This document shows positions 50,480 to 59,706 of a stretch of DNA of 64,000 bases, piece after piece (positions within the stretch are counted from its first letter, which is position 1; each line of letters starts with the position of its first letter). Source of the DNA: Rufibacter sediminis (GTDB lineage Bacteria > Bacteroidota > Bacteroidia > Cytophagales > Hymenobacteraceae); NCBI RefSeq assembly GCF_014269285.1, contig NZ_JACOAF010000020.1, positions 1 to 64,000 on the forward strand. Direction: 5' to 3'. Below the pieces are notes generated by a model. It did not search any database, was not told the DNA's origin, and saw nothing but the letters and a program-made list of their open reading frames with translations. Position numbers and translations under genes: made by a program.

Positions 50480-50483
50480 GTGC

Positions 50484-50756
50484 ATGGAATTCAGGTTCAC
50501 CAAGAACGGCCATGAAGATCTCTTCTATTTTGTTAAGACCGGTGACTTTGCTATTGTAAAGCGCATTTATGAATTGCTTGAAGCCATAAGAAAAGATCCC
50601 TTTAACGGGCTTGGGAAACCGGAGCCCCTAAAGCATGACTTAAAGAGCTATTGGTCACGGCGCATCACCCACGAGCACCGTTTAGTTTACAAGGTAACAG
50701 GCACAAAAGGGATAGATCAGGTATGTACCATCATCCAGTGCCGGTTACACTATTAA
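50484..50756 (+). CDS. yoeB: Toxin of YoeB family
   Basis: 90 residues, RelE-like fold. Ribosome-dependent mRNA interferase. Conserved residues are in place: Glu in GKPEPLKH, Arg in THEHRLVYKV, and the C-terminal CRLHY with the catalytic His-Tyr pair. ATG at 50484, 4 bases after yefM. Only mobile-associated module in the window. Confidence 0.9.
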   Translation: MEFRFTKNGHEDLFYFVKTGDFAIVKRIYELLEAIRKDPFNGLGKPEPLKHDLKSYWSRRITHEHRLVYKVTGTKGIDQVCTIIQCRLHY

Positions 50757-50980
50757 AGATCAAGTAACCCTACTCTGTTGCCTTTTCTTTACTGCAAGTT
50801 CCCTCACTTCAGGAGATTGATTCTTGTATCTTATAAATTAGCAGTTCCTCAGAGCCTTTCTAGTTTGCCCACAAGATCTTTTCAAGATGACAGGGCGAGG
50901 AGAAGATGGCTTTCGTAAAAGCCGCTCAGAAACAGACAGCTTTCTGCTACTGACCATCAGCAATACACCACCAGCAACCT

Positions 50981-52348
50981 TTAATACATGCGGGGCAATT
51001 CAATGCCTTTGATCTTCCGGAAGAGGCTGATGGCGCTGCTGTCGGTGAGGCCGGAGATGAAATCAGTGATGTTGAGGATCTTCTCGTAGCTGTCTGGGGA
51101 GAGTTGGCGCTGCGGCCCCAGGAACTGATCGGGCACCAGGTCCAGGTATTTGCGGTGTTTTCCGGAAAACGGCTCAAAAACGGCTTTCAGAAACGCTTCC
51201 AGCAAGCCGCCCAGCACCTCGAAACCTGCGGCCTCAATCTCCAGCACCGGCCGGTGGCGGTAAATCCGCTCAATAGAGATTTTCTTGATCTCGTCCAGGG
51301 CGGCTTTCTGCTGCACCAGGTTAATCAGCGATTGGTCAAACGTGCCGCTCAGGATGGCTTCCTCATGGTCCAGGAAAATGCCCGCACACTCATACATCAG
51401 GTTGTTGATGATGACGGCCCGCCAAACGCCCAGCTGTTCGCGCCAATCGTGGAAGGTGGTGCTGTGGACTTTGCCGGGGCGCTCATTCAGCAGCGGGTGC
51501 AGCAGGTCGCGGGCCTGTTCAAACGGAATCAACCCCAGGCGGCAACCATCCTCAAAGTCAATGATGCGGTAGCAGATGTCATCGGCGGCTTCCACCAGAA
51601 ACGCCATGGGGTGCCGGTGAAAGGCGTGCTCTCCGGCAGGCAGCATGCCCAGCGCCTCGGCAATCTTCCTGAAATGCGCCTGCTCGGCCTGAAAGAAGCC
51701 ATACTTTTTCTCGCTGGCTTTTTTGGTGCCTTTCACCACGGCATCTGAGGGGCGCGGGTATTTGGTGAAGGTGGCTAGCGTGCTGTAGGTGAGGCGCATG
51801 CCGCAGGTGCCGGTGCTCTGCCCCGGATGCGTGTGCGTGATGATCCTAAAACCGGCGGCGTTGCCTTCAAAATTCTGGAGATCAGAAATCTGGGCCGGAG
51901 TCAGGTCCTGTAAGTATGCGGCGGCCTCAAGGCTCCGGAAGAAAGAGGAAATGGCGTCTTCGCCGGAGTGCCCGAAGGGCGGGTTCCCGATGTCGTGCGT
52001 GAGGCAGGCGGCCGCCACCATGTCCCCGAAATCAGACTCCAGCATGCCGGGGTGCGCCTCCAGAATAGCCGGATGCCGCTCCAGCAAAGCCTTGCCCACC
52101 ATACGGCCCAAAGAACGGCCCACGCAGGACGTCTCTAGACTATGGGTAAGCCGGTTGTGCACGAAATCGCTCTCGGGCATGGGCATGACCTGGGTCTTGT
52201 TCTGCAACCTCCGGAAAGGCATGGAGAACACCAACCGGTCATAATCGCGCTGAAACTCGCCGCGCACCGACTCATCGGTGGCGTGTTCCAGGGTCTGGGC
52301 ATCAAAGCGTTTCTTGGAGATCAGGCGCTCCCAATTCATCTGTGGCAT
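50981..52348 (-). CDS. dgt: Deoxyguanosinetriphosphate triphosphohydrolase
   Basis: 455 residues. HD-domain dNTPase (dGTP to deoxyguanosine plus triphosphate). Motifs HNRLTHSLE, LTHDIGNPPFGHSGED, EAADDICYRIIDFEDG with the metal-binding His and Asp residues. ATG at 52348, with a second Met three codons in. The segment at about 51155-51190 inside the gene matches half of the dispersed palindrome. Acts in dNTP pool control; monocistronic. Confidence 0.92.
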   Translation of the reverse strand: MPQMNWERLISKKRFDAQTLEHATDESVRGEFQRDYDRLVFSMPFRRLQNKTQVMPMPESDFVHNRLTHSLETSCVGRSLGRMVGKALLERHPAILEAHPGMLESDFGDMVAAACLTHDIGNPPFGHSGEDAISSFFRSLEAAAYLQDLTPAQISDLQNFEGNAAGFRIITHTHPGQSTGTCGMRLTYSTLATFTKYPRPSDAVVKGTKKASEKKYGFFQAEQAHFRKIAEALGMLPAGEHAFHRHPMAFLVEAADDICYRIIDFEDGCRLGLIPFEQARDLLHPLLNERPGKVHSTTFHDWREQLGVWRAVIINNLMYECAGIFLDHEEAILSGTFDQSLINLVQQKAALDEIKKISIERIYRHRPVLEIEAAGFEVLGGLLEAFLKAVFEPFSGKHRKYLDLVPDQFLGPQRQLSPDSYEKILNITDFISGLTDSSAISLFRKIKGIELPRMY

Positions 52349-52407
52349 GGCAAAACTCTAAGCCCCGAAACTACGCCTCCTCTAGGTCCAAAGCAAAAAA
52401 TGAAACG

Positions 52408-52447
52408 CTGTTTCAGGGCCGTTTTCTGGAAAAGAGCACAAAAACAG
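52408..52447 (+). repeat. Dispersed palindromic element, copy 21
   Basis: CTGTTTCAGGGCCGTTTTCTGG then AAAAGAGCACAAAAACAG, shown as arms only. Upstream of dgt, adjoining the next terminator. Confidence 0.6.
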
Positions 52448-52486
52448 AAAGGCCCGGAAAAGATGGATTCTTTCCGGGCCTTTCTG
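52445..52486 (-). terminator. Terminator of the T9SS protease gene
   Basis: Perfect 16-bp stem (52445-52460 with 52471-52486), 10-base loop. About 20 bases past the stop at 52506 on the minus strand. Confidence 0.85.
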
Positions 52487-52505
52487 CTTTGCCGCTGCAC
52501 TGACC

Positions 52506-54692
52506 CTATTCTAGTTTCAGGTACCGGATGACGCCGTTTTCCTGCTTGGTGCTCCACTTGATCAGGAACAAGCCCCGTCTAGTAGGATACATGTCTGTTT
52601 TGCCTTCCTTCTGGGCCGGGAACAGCGTAATGTCATACTTGTTAGATTCCGGCGTCACTTCTAAGGACCATTCGCGGTAGAGCTGGCCGGCCGTATTGAA
52701 GATAGCCAGATGCAGCACTTCTTTCTCGGTGGTATTGAAAAACAGGGTTGTCTCGTTGCCACCGGGGTTAGGGGCTATCTGCCGCACAAAGTTGGGACCG
52801 GCCACCTGCACCACTTCTGAGTACTCCTCTACTACCGTATTGGCCCTGATCAGGCGCAGGCGGTAATAATTGAGTACGGTGAGCGGGGAGGTATCCAGAA
52901 ATTCATACGAGGTGGGCGTGGTAGAGGTGCCGCTGGCGGGCACGGTGCCAATGGTGGTGTACGTCTCCCCATCGGGGCTTCTTTCTACCGCAAAGGCCGT
53001 GATTCCGTTTTCCTGCTGCGTGGTCCACTGGAGCAATACCTGGTTGTTGACGGTCAGTTCCGCTTCCAGTTCAATCAACTCCACCGGAATGGCGCAGGCA
53101 TTGGCGGGTTTGGGCTCCATGGGTTTCTCACCACAGGGGGAGGCCGTCCGGCTGCGTTCCATCACATAATTTCCACCGGCAATATCATTCTCGGGATTCA
53201 GGGTTCTGGACGATTGACCCCGGGCCACGGCATAGTGCATCACGGCCTTGGGCAGAATGAGGTGACTAAGCTGATGCCCGTGCCCTAACTCATGCACCAC
53301 CACCGACTGGAAATCGAACTGCCGGTTGGTGGAGGCATCAGGGCCGTACTGCCAGTCACTGCGTTGCGCAAATTCCATGTCTATCTCGTCTACCCAGAAG
53401 TTGAGCACCGTGCCCGAGATACAGCCCCGGTACCGGCTAATGGTGCGGCCCAGCACGTTGGCGGGCAAATCATCGCTGGCGGTGGCAAACCGCACGGCAT
53501 TGATGTTATCATCGGCGGTGTTCGCCACGGGGTTGTTGGAGACGGTATTCCAGTTGACGAACGTAGTGCAGGACCACTCGTTCATGGAGCGCTTGAAGGC
53601 ATACAGCGCGGCGGTATTGGCCTCAAAGCTGGCCCCAAACCGGAACGTATAACCGCCCTGCCCGTTTTGTGAGATCAGCCGGGTCTGTACGCTTTGCTCC
53701 TCTATTTTACGCTCCTCGCTTTCATAACTGACATTGGAATGGGCAAAAATGATGTTCAGAGGACTGGCGGAGGTGGCGGTGTTAGGGTCATTGTTCACCA
53801 CCCTGAAATCTCCAGTGCCGGCCGTACCGCCGTCTATTCCGTAGGAAGGTACTTTTACCCGGATCTGAGTATCTGACCAACCCAGATAATCGGTAGCCAG
53901 AGGCTTCACGAAGGTCTTGCCGCCATCATCAGAGTTCCGGAATTCTACATATCCGTTGCCCCGGGTGCTCCCGAAGTTGGTGCCGGTAATGGTGAGCACA
54001 TCGCCGGTGCCAGCCCGGAGGCTTTTCGGGCTGAAATTATCAATAGTAGGGATGGAGCGCCGCTGGTTCTGGGTAGCGGGTTTGGGTTTCAGGGCGATGT
54101 CCAGGTCGGTGTTCGCCTTCACTGCCTTCAGTGTCCGGCCCGACAGTCTGGCCAGGGAGCCGTACACTTCCAGCGGAATGGAGGCGTATCTGGTGAATGG
54201 GTCTTTGGCGGTGCCCTCGGTTAACTGGTATTTGATGAAGCCCTGCGTACTGCCGAACACGGTGTACCCCGTCTTGGCCAATTTGGCTTTGGGAGATGGT
54301 TTAGGAGACTGTAGAAAGAAAACGCCCTGTTGTTCCTTCTTCAGGGAAAGCGTGGCGGAGTACACGTGCAGGTCCATATCTACCCTACCGCCCTCGGTGA
54401 TGATCTCCACGGTAGTAGCGGTGGGCTCCCCCTTGAAGACTTTGTACACTTCTACCTGGCTGGCGGTGTAAATATTCTCGTGCTTCTCGTCCCAGAAAGA
54501 GCGCTGGCTGATCACTTTTCCTTCCACCACCACCTGGGCGGCTTGCACGCGTTCTTCCAGAGACAGCGGAATAAGTTGGCAGACATCCTGCGCCTGTACC
54601 CCAGGAGCCATCAAGAAACCCAACACCACCAACAGCAGCGAAGAGAGGTTCTTAGCGATGAAAGAAAAAGGACGAGTAAAGCTTTGTTTCAT
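52506..54692 (-). CDS. T9SS-exported metzincin-like metalloprotease
   Basis: 728 residues from the ATG at 54692 (MKQSFTRPFSF). A signal peptide ends near VQAQ. An N-terminal domain of unknown type (about 35-230) comes before a TIG/IPT domain (about 230-330), then a metzincin-like active site HELGHGHQLSH (residues 467-477) where the usual central Gly is Gln474, and the Met-turn VMHY. A T9SS C-terminal region (APNPGGNETTLFFN ... GLFLIKW) ends the protein. Predicted secreted zinc endopeptidase. Ends in a terminator. Confidence 0.85.
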   Translation of the reverse strand: MKQSFTRPFSFIAKNLSSLLLVVLGFLMAPGVQAQDVCQLIPLSLEERVQAAQVVVEGKVISQRSFWDEKHENIYTASQVEVYKVFKGEPTATTVEIITEGGRVDMDLHVYSATLSLKKEQQGVFFLQSPKPSPKAKLAKTGYTVFGSTQGFIKYQLTEGTAKDPFTRYASIPLEVYGSLARLSGRTLKAVKANTDLDIALKPKPATQNQRRSIPTIDNFSPKSLRAGTGDVLTITGTNFGSTRGNGYVEFRNSDDGGKTFVKPLATDYLGWSDTQIRVKVPSYGIDGGTAGTGDFRVVNNDPNTATSASPLNIIFAHSNVSYESEERKIEEQSVQTRLISQNGQGGYTFRFGASFEANTAALYAFKRSMNEWSCTTFVNWNTVSNNPVANTADDNINAVRFATASDDLPANVLGRTISRYRGCISGTVLNFWVDEIDMEFAQRSDWQYGPDASTNRQFDFQSVVVHELGHGHQLSHLILPKAVMHYAVARGQSSRTLNPENDIAGGNYVMERSRTASPCGEKPMEPKPANACAIPVELIELEAELTVNNQVLLQWTTQQENGITAFAVERSPDGETYTTIGTVPASGTSTTPTSYEFLDTSPLTVLNYYRLRLIRANTVVEEYSEVVQVAGPNFVRQIAPNPGGNETTLFFNTTEKEVLHLAIFNTAGQLYREWSLEVTPESNKYDITLFPAQKEGKTDMYPTRRGLFLIKWSTKQENGVIRYLKLE

Positions 54693-54951
54693 AAAAACAG
54701 TGAATAGAAAGTGCTGTGGGTAAACGCACGAACTCCGCCAGTGTCTGTAAGTTACTGGTGCCGCGGCACAGGTGCAACACAACTACGAATTATATAGCCC
54801 CAACGGTTGGCTGTACTCTCCTTTGCGCTAAAAAAATTGAGGCACTTACCTCTGAAAGATAAATGCCTCAAAAAGCTAAACAGAAACTACTTCGGGTTGA
54901 AAACGGGAAAGCCGCCGGACATATTGTGCCTACATGAAGATATATCGGTGA

Positions 54952-54986
54952 TTTTAAGCTCTTTTCAGGAAAACAGGCTCAAAAAG
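54952..54986 (+). repeat. Dispersed palindromic element, copy 22
   Basis: TTTTAAGCTCTTTTC, AGG centre, AAAACAGGCTCAAAAAG. Followed by AAGTTGGCG, a flank also seen at 4141. Confidence 0.7.
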
Positions 54987-55152
54987 AAAGTTGGCGTACG
55001 GCGGGTCTGGCGCGGCATTGAAGAGGGAGGGAGCAAGTGGAAACAGCAGCGCTATCCTCGTTCGCGAACGCGGGTCAGCTAGTAGATTATTTGTGCCGAG
55101 GTTTGATTTACGGGGAAGGGAACCCCACATAAGGAGAACAAGCCCTCTAAAA

Positions 55153-55189
55153 ACAGAAAGATCCGGCTAGAGCAGCCAGATCCTTCTGT
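55153..55189 (-). terminator. YCII gene terminator
   Basis: Stem AGAAAGATCCGGCT with AGCCAGATCCTTCT, two G-T wobbles, 5-base loop. On the minus strand it is followed by T-rich sequence. Confidence 0.6.
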
Positions 55190-55265
55190 ACAATACACAA
55201 CAACTATTTCCCCTCCAAAACGGAAACATACAAGGTTTATTGTGCTCTCGCAAAAATTTATTTTC

Positions 55266-55303
55266 GGGTTTTAGGGGTGTTTTCCTGAAAACGGCCCCAA
55301 AGC
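55266..55303 (+). repeat. Dispersed palindromic element, copy 23
   Basis: GGGTTTTAGGGGTGTTTTCC, CTG centre, AAAACGGCCCCAAAGC. 6 bases before the YCII stop. Confidence 0.7.
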
Positions 55304-55308
55304 TGCGG

Positions 55309-55782
55309 CTACTTCAATTTAGCGCCTTTCTGGGCGAACCACGGGTGCAGTTCCACCACCAACCGGCCTGCTTTCACCGCCGGATCGGCCTCGGTGAGGG
55401 CTTTCGCCTCTTCCATCGTCGCGACGTTGAAAATGAAAATCCCCCTGAATTCGCCGTCGTCCATGAAAGGCCCGGCCAGGGTCAGCTTGCCATCGGCGGC
55501 CATTTTGTTGATGTGCGCCATGTGGGCCTCCTGGATTTTCACCGAGGTCAAAGAGTCATGGCTGCGGTTGGGGCCTTTCTTCAGGAACGCCAGGTAGTAG
55601 AGCTTCATCTCGCCTTCGGCGGGTTCTTTCACCTGAGGGGCAGGAGATTCCTGGGCCTCGGGCTTACCCGGGGCTTTCTCCACGGTTTTGGCCGGTTTCC
55701 TGGCGGCGGGTTTTGTCTGAGCATGGGCAGTAGCGGCTCCCCAGCCGAGCGCGGCCACCAATAAGAAGTGTTTCACGTGCAT
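55309..55782 (-). CDS. YCII-domain exported protein
   Basis: 157 residues. Signal peptide ending ATAHAQT, then a Pro/Lys/Ala linker (KPAARKPAKTVEKAPGKPEA), then a YCII domain (LYYLAFLKKGPNRSHDSLT, AGPFMDDGEFRGIFIFNV). YCII domains are small alpha-beta dimers with a conserved His/Asp; reaction unclear. The linker suggests attachment or a spacer in the periplasm. ATG at 55782. Confidence 0.75.
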   Translation of the reverse strand: MHVKHFLLVAALGWGAATAHAQTKPAARKPAKTVEKAPGKPEAQESPAPQVKEPAEGEMKLYYLAFLKKGPNRSHDSLTSVKIQEAHMAHINKMAADGKLTLAGPFMDDGEFRGIFIFNVATMEEAKALTEADPAVKAGRLVVELHPWFAQKGAKLK

Positions 55783-56169
55783 AATTGAAAGGCTTGTTGT
55801 GTCTGTATTCGTACCGGTTCCTACGAGGGGCAGCTTTATCCGCTAAGGACCTCGTTCCCGGTCTCTCGCCCAATCATTCTCTCTGCGGGATAACGTCCCG
55901 CAGCGCGGCGGTTCTCTATTGGGAATATACCAATGTTTTCTCTAATATAGAGGAGTAAACCTCCGTTCCTGCGGATGCTTTTTCTGGCGATGGATAGCCA
56001 CGCTGCAACTCAGCCCCAAACGGGCCTTTCCGAGAGATTGGCTTGCGGAAACCACCAGAAGGAAGCCCTAGTTTTGTAACGTTGGAATACCCCTTACGCC
56101 TCCGTGCAGATGCGGGGCGGGGGCAGCTATTACTTTTAACTATACTTGGTGAAACTAACGCCCGTAAAC
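55783..56169. other. Intergenic spacer
   Basis: No gene. A short perfect hairpin CTGCGGGA-TAACG-TCCCGCAG lies at 55883-55903. TATACTTG at 56141-56148 is one mismatch from the -7 consensus and may serve the peptidase gene. Confidence 0.55.
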
Positions 56170-58362
56170 ATGAATAGACCCTTTACGTTTATCTGGGTTG
56201 CTGCCCTGGCGGCGGTAACCGGCTGTACAACCAGCACACCAACCGCTTCACCGTCGGCGGCAACCAGTGCGGCCACTCAAACGCCCGCCGGGTCCGCCAA
56301 ACCTTCCACCTCTATGTACCCGAAAACCGAGAAAATAAACCACACCGACACTTACCACGGCACCCAGGTCCCAGATCCGTACCGCTGGCTTGAAGCCGAT
56401 ACCGCCCAGAACGTAGCCGACTGGGTAAAAGCGCAGAACGATGTCACTTTTGATTATCTGGCCAAGATTCCGTTCCGGGAGCAGATCAAACAACGCCTCA
56501 CGCAGCTCTGGAACTACCCCAAATATGGATCTCCGTTCCGCGAGGGAGACTATTACTACTTCTATAAAAACGACGGGTTGCAGAACCAGAGCGTGCTTTA
56601 CCGCCAGAAAGGCCTGAACGGCACCCCAGAACTGTTCCTGGACCCCAACAAGCTCTCAGAAGACGGCACCACTTCCTTGGGCAGCCTCAACTTCAGCAAA
56701 GACGCCAAATACGCGGTCTACACCACTTCTACGGGCGGCTCTGACTGGCGCGATGCCTATGTGCTGGACGTGGCCACCGGCAAAAAGCTGTCCGATGAGC
56801 TGCACTGGATCAAATTCTCCGGCACCAGCTGGCACAAAGACGGGTTTTTCTACAGCCGTTACGCCGAGCCCACGCAAGGTTCCAAGATGGCCAACAAGAA
56901 TGAGTACCACAAGGTCTACTACCACAAGGTAGGCACGCCGCAAAGCCAGGACCAACTCATCTGGGAAGACAAAGCGCACCCTTTGCGCCTTCTGTTCGCG
57001 GGCACCACCCAGGACGAGAAGTACCTTATCCTGACGGCCTCCGAAGGCACCAGCAACAACTCGCTCTACGTGAAAGACCTCACCAAACTCAACAGCCCCT
57101 TCGTGCCGCTGGTAGAGACCTTTGACAAAGAGTACGGCGTGGTGGAGAACATCGGGGACAAACTCATTGTGCTCACGAACCAGAATGCGCCCAAGTACAA
57201 GCTCGTGGAGATCGATCTCAAGAAACCACAGGCCTCCAACTGGAAAACGCTGGTGCCCGAGACCGACAATGTGCTGAACTATGCCTCGCTGGTGAACGGC
57301 CGCCTCCTCCTGAACTACATGAAAGACGCCGCCACCCTGGTGCGGGTGCATGACACCAGCGGCAAGTGGCTGCATGACGTGAACCTGCCCACCATTGGCA
57401 CCGCCGACGGCTTCTCGGGGAAGAAGGAAGACAAGACCGTTTTCTACACCTTCACCTCCTACACGTACCCCACCACCATTTACCAGTATGACATCGCCTC
57501 CAATACATCTACCTTATTCCGGAAATCAGAGGTAGACGTGAACATGGAGGGCTACGAGACCAAACAGGTGTTCTACCCCAGCAAAGACGGCACCAAGGTG
57601 CCCATGTTCATCACCCACAAGAAAGGCCTGAAACTGGACGGCAACAACCCCACGTACCTGTACGCCTACGGCGGATTTAACACCTCCATGACCCCGGGGT
57701 TCAGCATCGCGCGCATGGTGTGGCTGGAGAACGGCGGCGTGTTTGCGGTGGCCAACATCCGGGGCGGCGGTGAGTACGGCGAGGCCTGGCACAAAGCGGG
57801 CATGACGCCCAACAAGCAGAACGTGTTTGACGACTTTATTGCGGCCGCCGAGTACCTGAGAGACCAGAAATACACCTCGCCGCAGAAACTGGCCATTGCC
57901 GGTGGCTCTAACGGCGGCCTGCTCATTGGCGCCGTGGCCAACCAGCGCCCCGATCTGTTCAAAGTAGCGCTGCCCGCGGTGGGCGTGATGGACATGCTGC
58001 GGTTTCATAAATTCACCATCGGGTGGGCCTGGGTGCCGGAATACGGCTCCTCTGATGACGCGGCGCAGTTCCAGAACCTGCTGAAATTCTCGCCTATCCA
58101 CAACATTAAGGAGGGCGTGAGCTATCCGGCCACCCTGGTAACCACCGCCGACCATGATGACCGCGTGGTGCCGGCGCACTCGTTCAAGTACATTGCCACG
58201 CTGCAGGAGAAAGGCGCGGGGCCTAACCCGTACCTGATCAGGGTTGACGTGAAAGCCGGGCACGGGGCCGGGAAATCCACCACGGCCCAGATTGCCGAAG
58301 CCGCCGATGTCTGGTCCTTTGTGTACTACAACATGGGCGTGAATCCGTTCGCGGCGCAGTAG
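56170..58362 (+). CDS. Prolyl oligopeptidase (S9A), lipoprotein
   Basis: 730 residues from the ATG at 56170 (MNRPFTF); a TTG frame start at 56146 is less likely. Lipobox TGC near residue 19. A beta-propeller (about 80-450) precedes the alpha/beta hydrolase. The catalytic Ser580 lies in GGSNGGLL, the acid in ADHDDRV (661-664), and His698 in KAGHGAG. Cleaves short peptides after Pro; periplasmic here. Typically a glutamate/proline peptide scavenger. Own unit. Confidence 0.93.
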   Translation: MNRPFTFIWVAALAAVTGCTTSTPTASPSAATSAATQTPAGSAKPSTSMYPKTEKINHTDTYHGTQVPDPYRWLEADTAQNVADWVKAQNDVTFDYLAKIPFREQIKQRLTQLWNYPKYGSPFREGDYYYFYKNDGLQNQSVLYRQKGLNGTPELFLDPNKLSEDGTTSLGSLNFSKDAKYAVYTTSTGGSDWRDAYVLDVATGKKLSDELHWIKFSGTSWHKDGFFYSRYAEPTQGSKMANKNEYHKVYYHKVGTPQSQDQLIWEDKAHPLRLLFAGTTQDEKYLILTASEGTSNNSLYVKDLTKLNSPFVPLVETFDKEYGVVENIGDKLIVLTNQNAPKYKLVEIDLKKPQASNWKTLVPETDNVLNYASLVNGRLLLNYMKDAATLVRVHDTSGKWLHDVNLPTIGTADGFSGKKEDKTVFYTFTSYTYPTTIYQYDIASNTSTLFRKSEVDVNMEGYETKQVFYPSKDGTKVPMFITHKKGLKLDGNNPTYLYAYGGFNTSMTPGFSIARMVWLENGGVFAVANIRGGGEYGEAWHKAGMTPNKQNVFDDFIAAAEYLRDQKYTSPQKLAIAGGSNGGLLIGAVANQRPDLFKVALPAVGVMDMLRFHKFTIGWAWVPEYGSSDDAAQFQNLLKFSPIHNIKEGVSYPATLVTTADHDDRVVPAHSFKYIATLQEKGAGPNPYLIRVDVKAGHGAGKSTTAQIAEAADVWSFVYYNMGVNPFAAQ

Positions 58363-58499
58363 GTCTTTCCCTGCTTAATTTCTGCCTTTCGCCCCGTCGT
58401 TTCGCCTTTTGCCGCGAAACGATGGGGCTTTTTTATGCGCATCAGACCGTGTACCTTGCGGCCACTAGCCGACAGCATGGCTATAAAAACCTTGACTTT

Positions 58500-58976
58500 A
58501 TGAGCTTAAGCATAAAAATCCGGAAAGGAACTGAGGCCGATCTGCCTGGCGCGCATGCCCTGATTGTGGAGCTGGCGGTTTACGAGAAAGCCCCTGACGA
58601 AGTCACCAACACGATAGAAGACATGCGCCGCGACGGCTTCGGGGAGAGGCCGATCTTTGAATTCTTCGTGGCCGATTCTGCCGAGGAGGGCATTGTGGGC
58701 ATCGCGCTGTATTATACCGCCTATTCTACCTGGAAAGGAAAAATGCTGTACCTGGAAGATATTGTGGTCACGGAGCGCCTCCGCCGGCAGGGGCTGGGCC
58801 GGTTGCTGTTCAACGCCGTGGTGCAGACCGCCAAAGAGGAAAATTACAAACGCATGAAGTGGCAGGTACTGGAATGGAACGAGCCCGCCATCGGGTTCTA
58901 CCGCAGCATTGGAGCCAACCTGGACGGCGAATGGATCAACTGCAACCTATCTCAGGAAGAACTCCACCGGTTCTAA
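58500..58976 (+). CDS. GNAT family N-acetyltransferase
   Basis: 158 residues from the ATG at 58500 (MSLSIKIRKGT). Acetyl-CoA motif RRQGLGRLLFNAV is intact; YLEDIVVTERLR and MKWQVLEWNEPAIGFYRSIGA follow the diamine/spermidine acetyltransferase (SSAT-like) pattern. Predicted acetylation of a polyamine, amino acid or similar amine; substrate unverified. Faces DUF4286 across a bidirectional terminator. Confidence 0.85.
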   Translation: MSLSIKIRKGTEADLPGAHALIVELAVYEKAPDEVTNTIEDMRRDGFGERPIFEFFVADSAEEGIVGIALYYTAYSTWKGKMLYLEDIVVTERLRRQGLGRLLFNAVVQTAKEENYKRMKWQVLEWNEPAIGFYRSIGANLDGEWINCNLSQEELHRF

Positions 58977-59020
58977 ACATCGGGTTTACACCCTAGCATC
59001 AGCTACACCTGCGGAGCGCA

Positions 59021-59054
59021 TTTTAGGCCTATTATCCAAAAAACGGCCCCAAAA
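59021..59054 (+). repeat. Dispersed palindromic element, copy 24
   Basis: TTTTAGGCCTATTATCC then AAAAAACGGCCCCAAAA. 44 bases after the GNAT stop. Confidence 0.5.
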
Positions 59055-59115
59055 CCTCCTGAAAGCAGTTTCTCCACAATGTAAAGAATACTCCTGCGCC
59101 CTGCCGGATAAAAGC

Positions 59116-59154
59116 AAAATACCCTGAAACCGAAGTCCGGTTTCAGGGTATTTT
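59116..59154. terminator. Bidirectional terminator
   Basis: 17-bp perfect stem (59116-59132 with 59138-59154), 5-base loop, A/T flanks on both sides. Between convergent GNAT and DUF4286 genes. Confidence 0.85.
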
Positions 59155-59260
59155 CATAAAAACGGGGCAGAAACAGATTAGCGTTGGCTGTCTGCTTATC
59201 CGCGAATCGCGCCCTATACTGGCAAAAGCTTCCTGAGCATTCCCGAGGTTCGCGCTGCGC

Positions 59261-59566
59261 CTATTCCACAACCTCCAGCACGGTCCGGAAAGACACGAAC
59301 TGGCCGGGGTACTGGGCCTGCATTTTGGCCTGCATGGCCTTGTCATGCTCCCGATGGTACTCCAGCAGGTCATCCATGTGGCGGGCATAGTACTGGATGG
59401 CGTAGGTGGTGCCCCCGGTATCTTCCTCCTCCATCACTTTGGCCAGCTGAAACTTAATGAAGAAGGTAGTGGCCATCACCTCCGGAATATGGGTTTCCTG
59501 CATCCACTGGAGCCAGTCGGCGGCCACCCTGTTGTCTATGTTTACGGTCTCGTTGAAAAGAATCAT
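59261..59566 (-). CDS. DUF4286 family protein
   Basis: 101 residues, full length for DUF4286, soluble alpha-beta protein with conserved NVDNRVAADWLQWMQETHIP-like beginning (here NIDNRVAADWLQWM) and a YAIQYYARHMDDLLEY block. Dimeric ferredoxin-like fold expected; no known activity. ATG at 59566. Found widely in Bacteroidota. Own unit. Confidence 0.8.
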   Translation of the reverse strand: MILFNETVNIDNRVAADWLQWMQETHIPEVMATTFFIKFQLAKVMEEEDTGGTTYAIQYYARHMDDLLEYHREHDKAMQAKMQAQYPGQFVSFRTVLEVVE

Positions 59567-59706
59567 GTGCGAAAATACTGCTTATCTTACTTGGCTAACA
59601 AGTAGTCTTACGAAATGGTGCCTGCTTTTGTAGAGGGGCTATTTTCTTATATTATTCTTATTGTGTAAGTTACGGGTAAGTGATCTAACAAAGAATACCC
59701 AATTAA

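Larger units (their letters stand above)
54693..55308. other. Gene-free region with repeats
   Basis: No supported gene in 616 bases. A 91-codon plus frame at 54807-55082 contains a palindromic repeat and no family features. The region carries palindromic copies 22 and 23 and the YCII terminator. Confidence 0.6.

Noticed and set aside
54807-55082. A 91-codon plus-strand frame
   Set aside because: Includes palindromic copy 22 and has no family match; likely chance frame.
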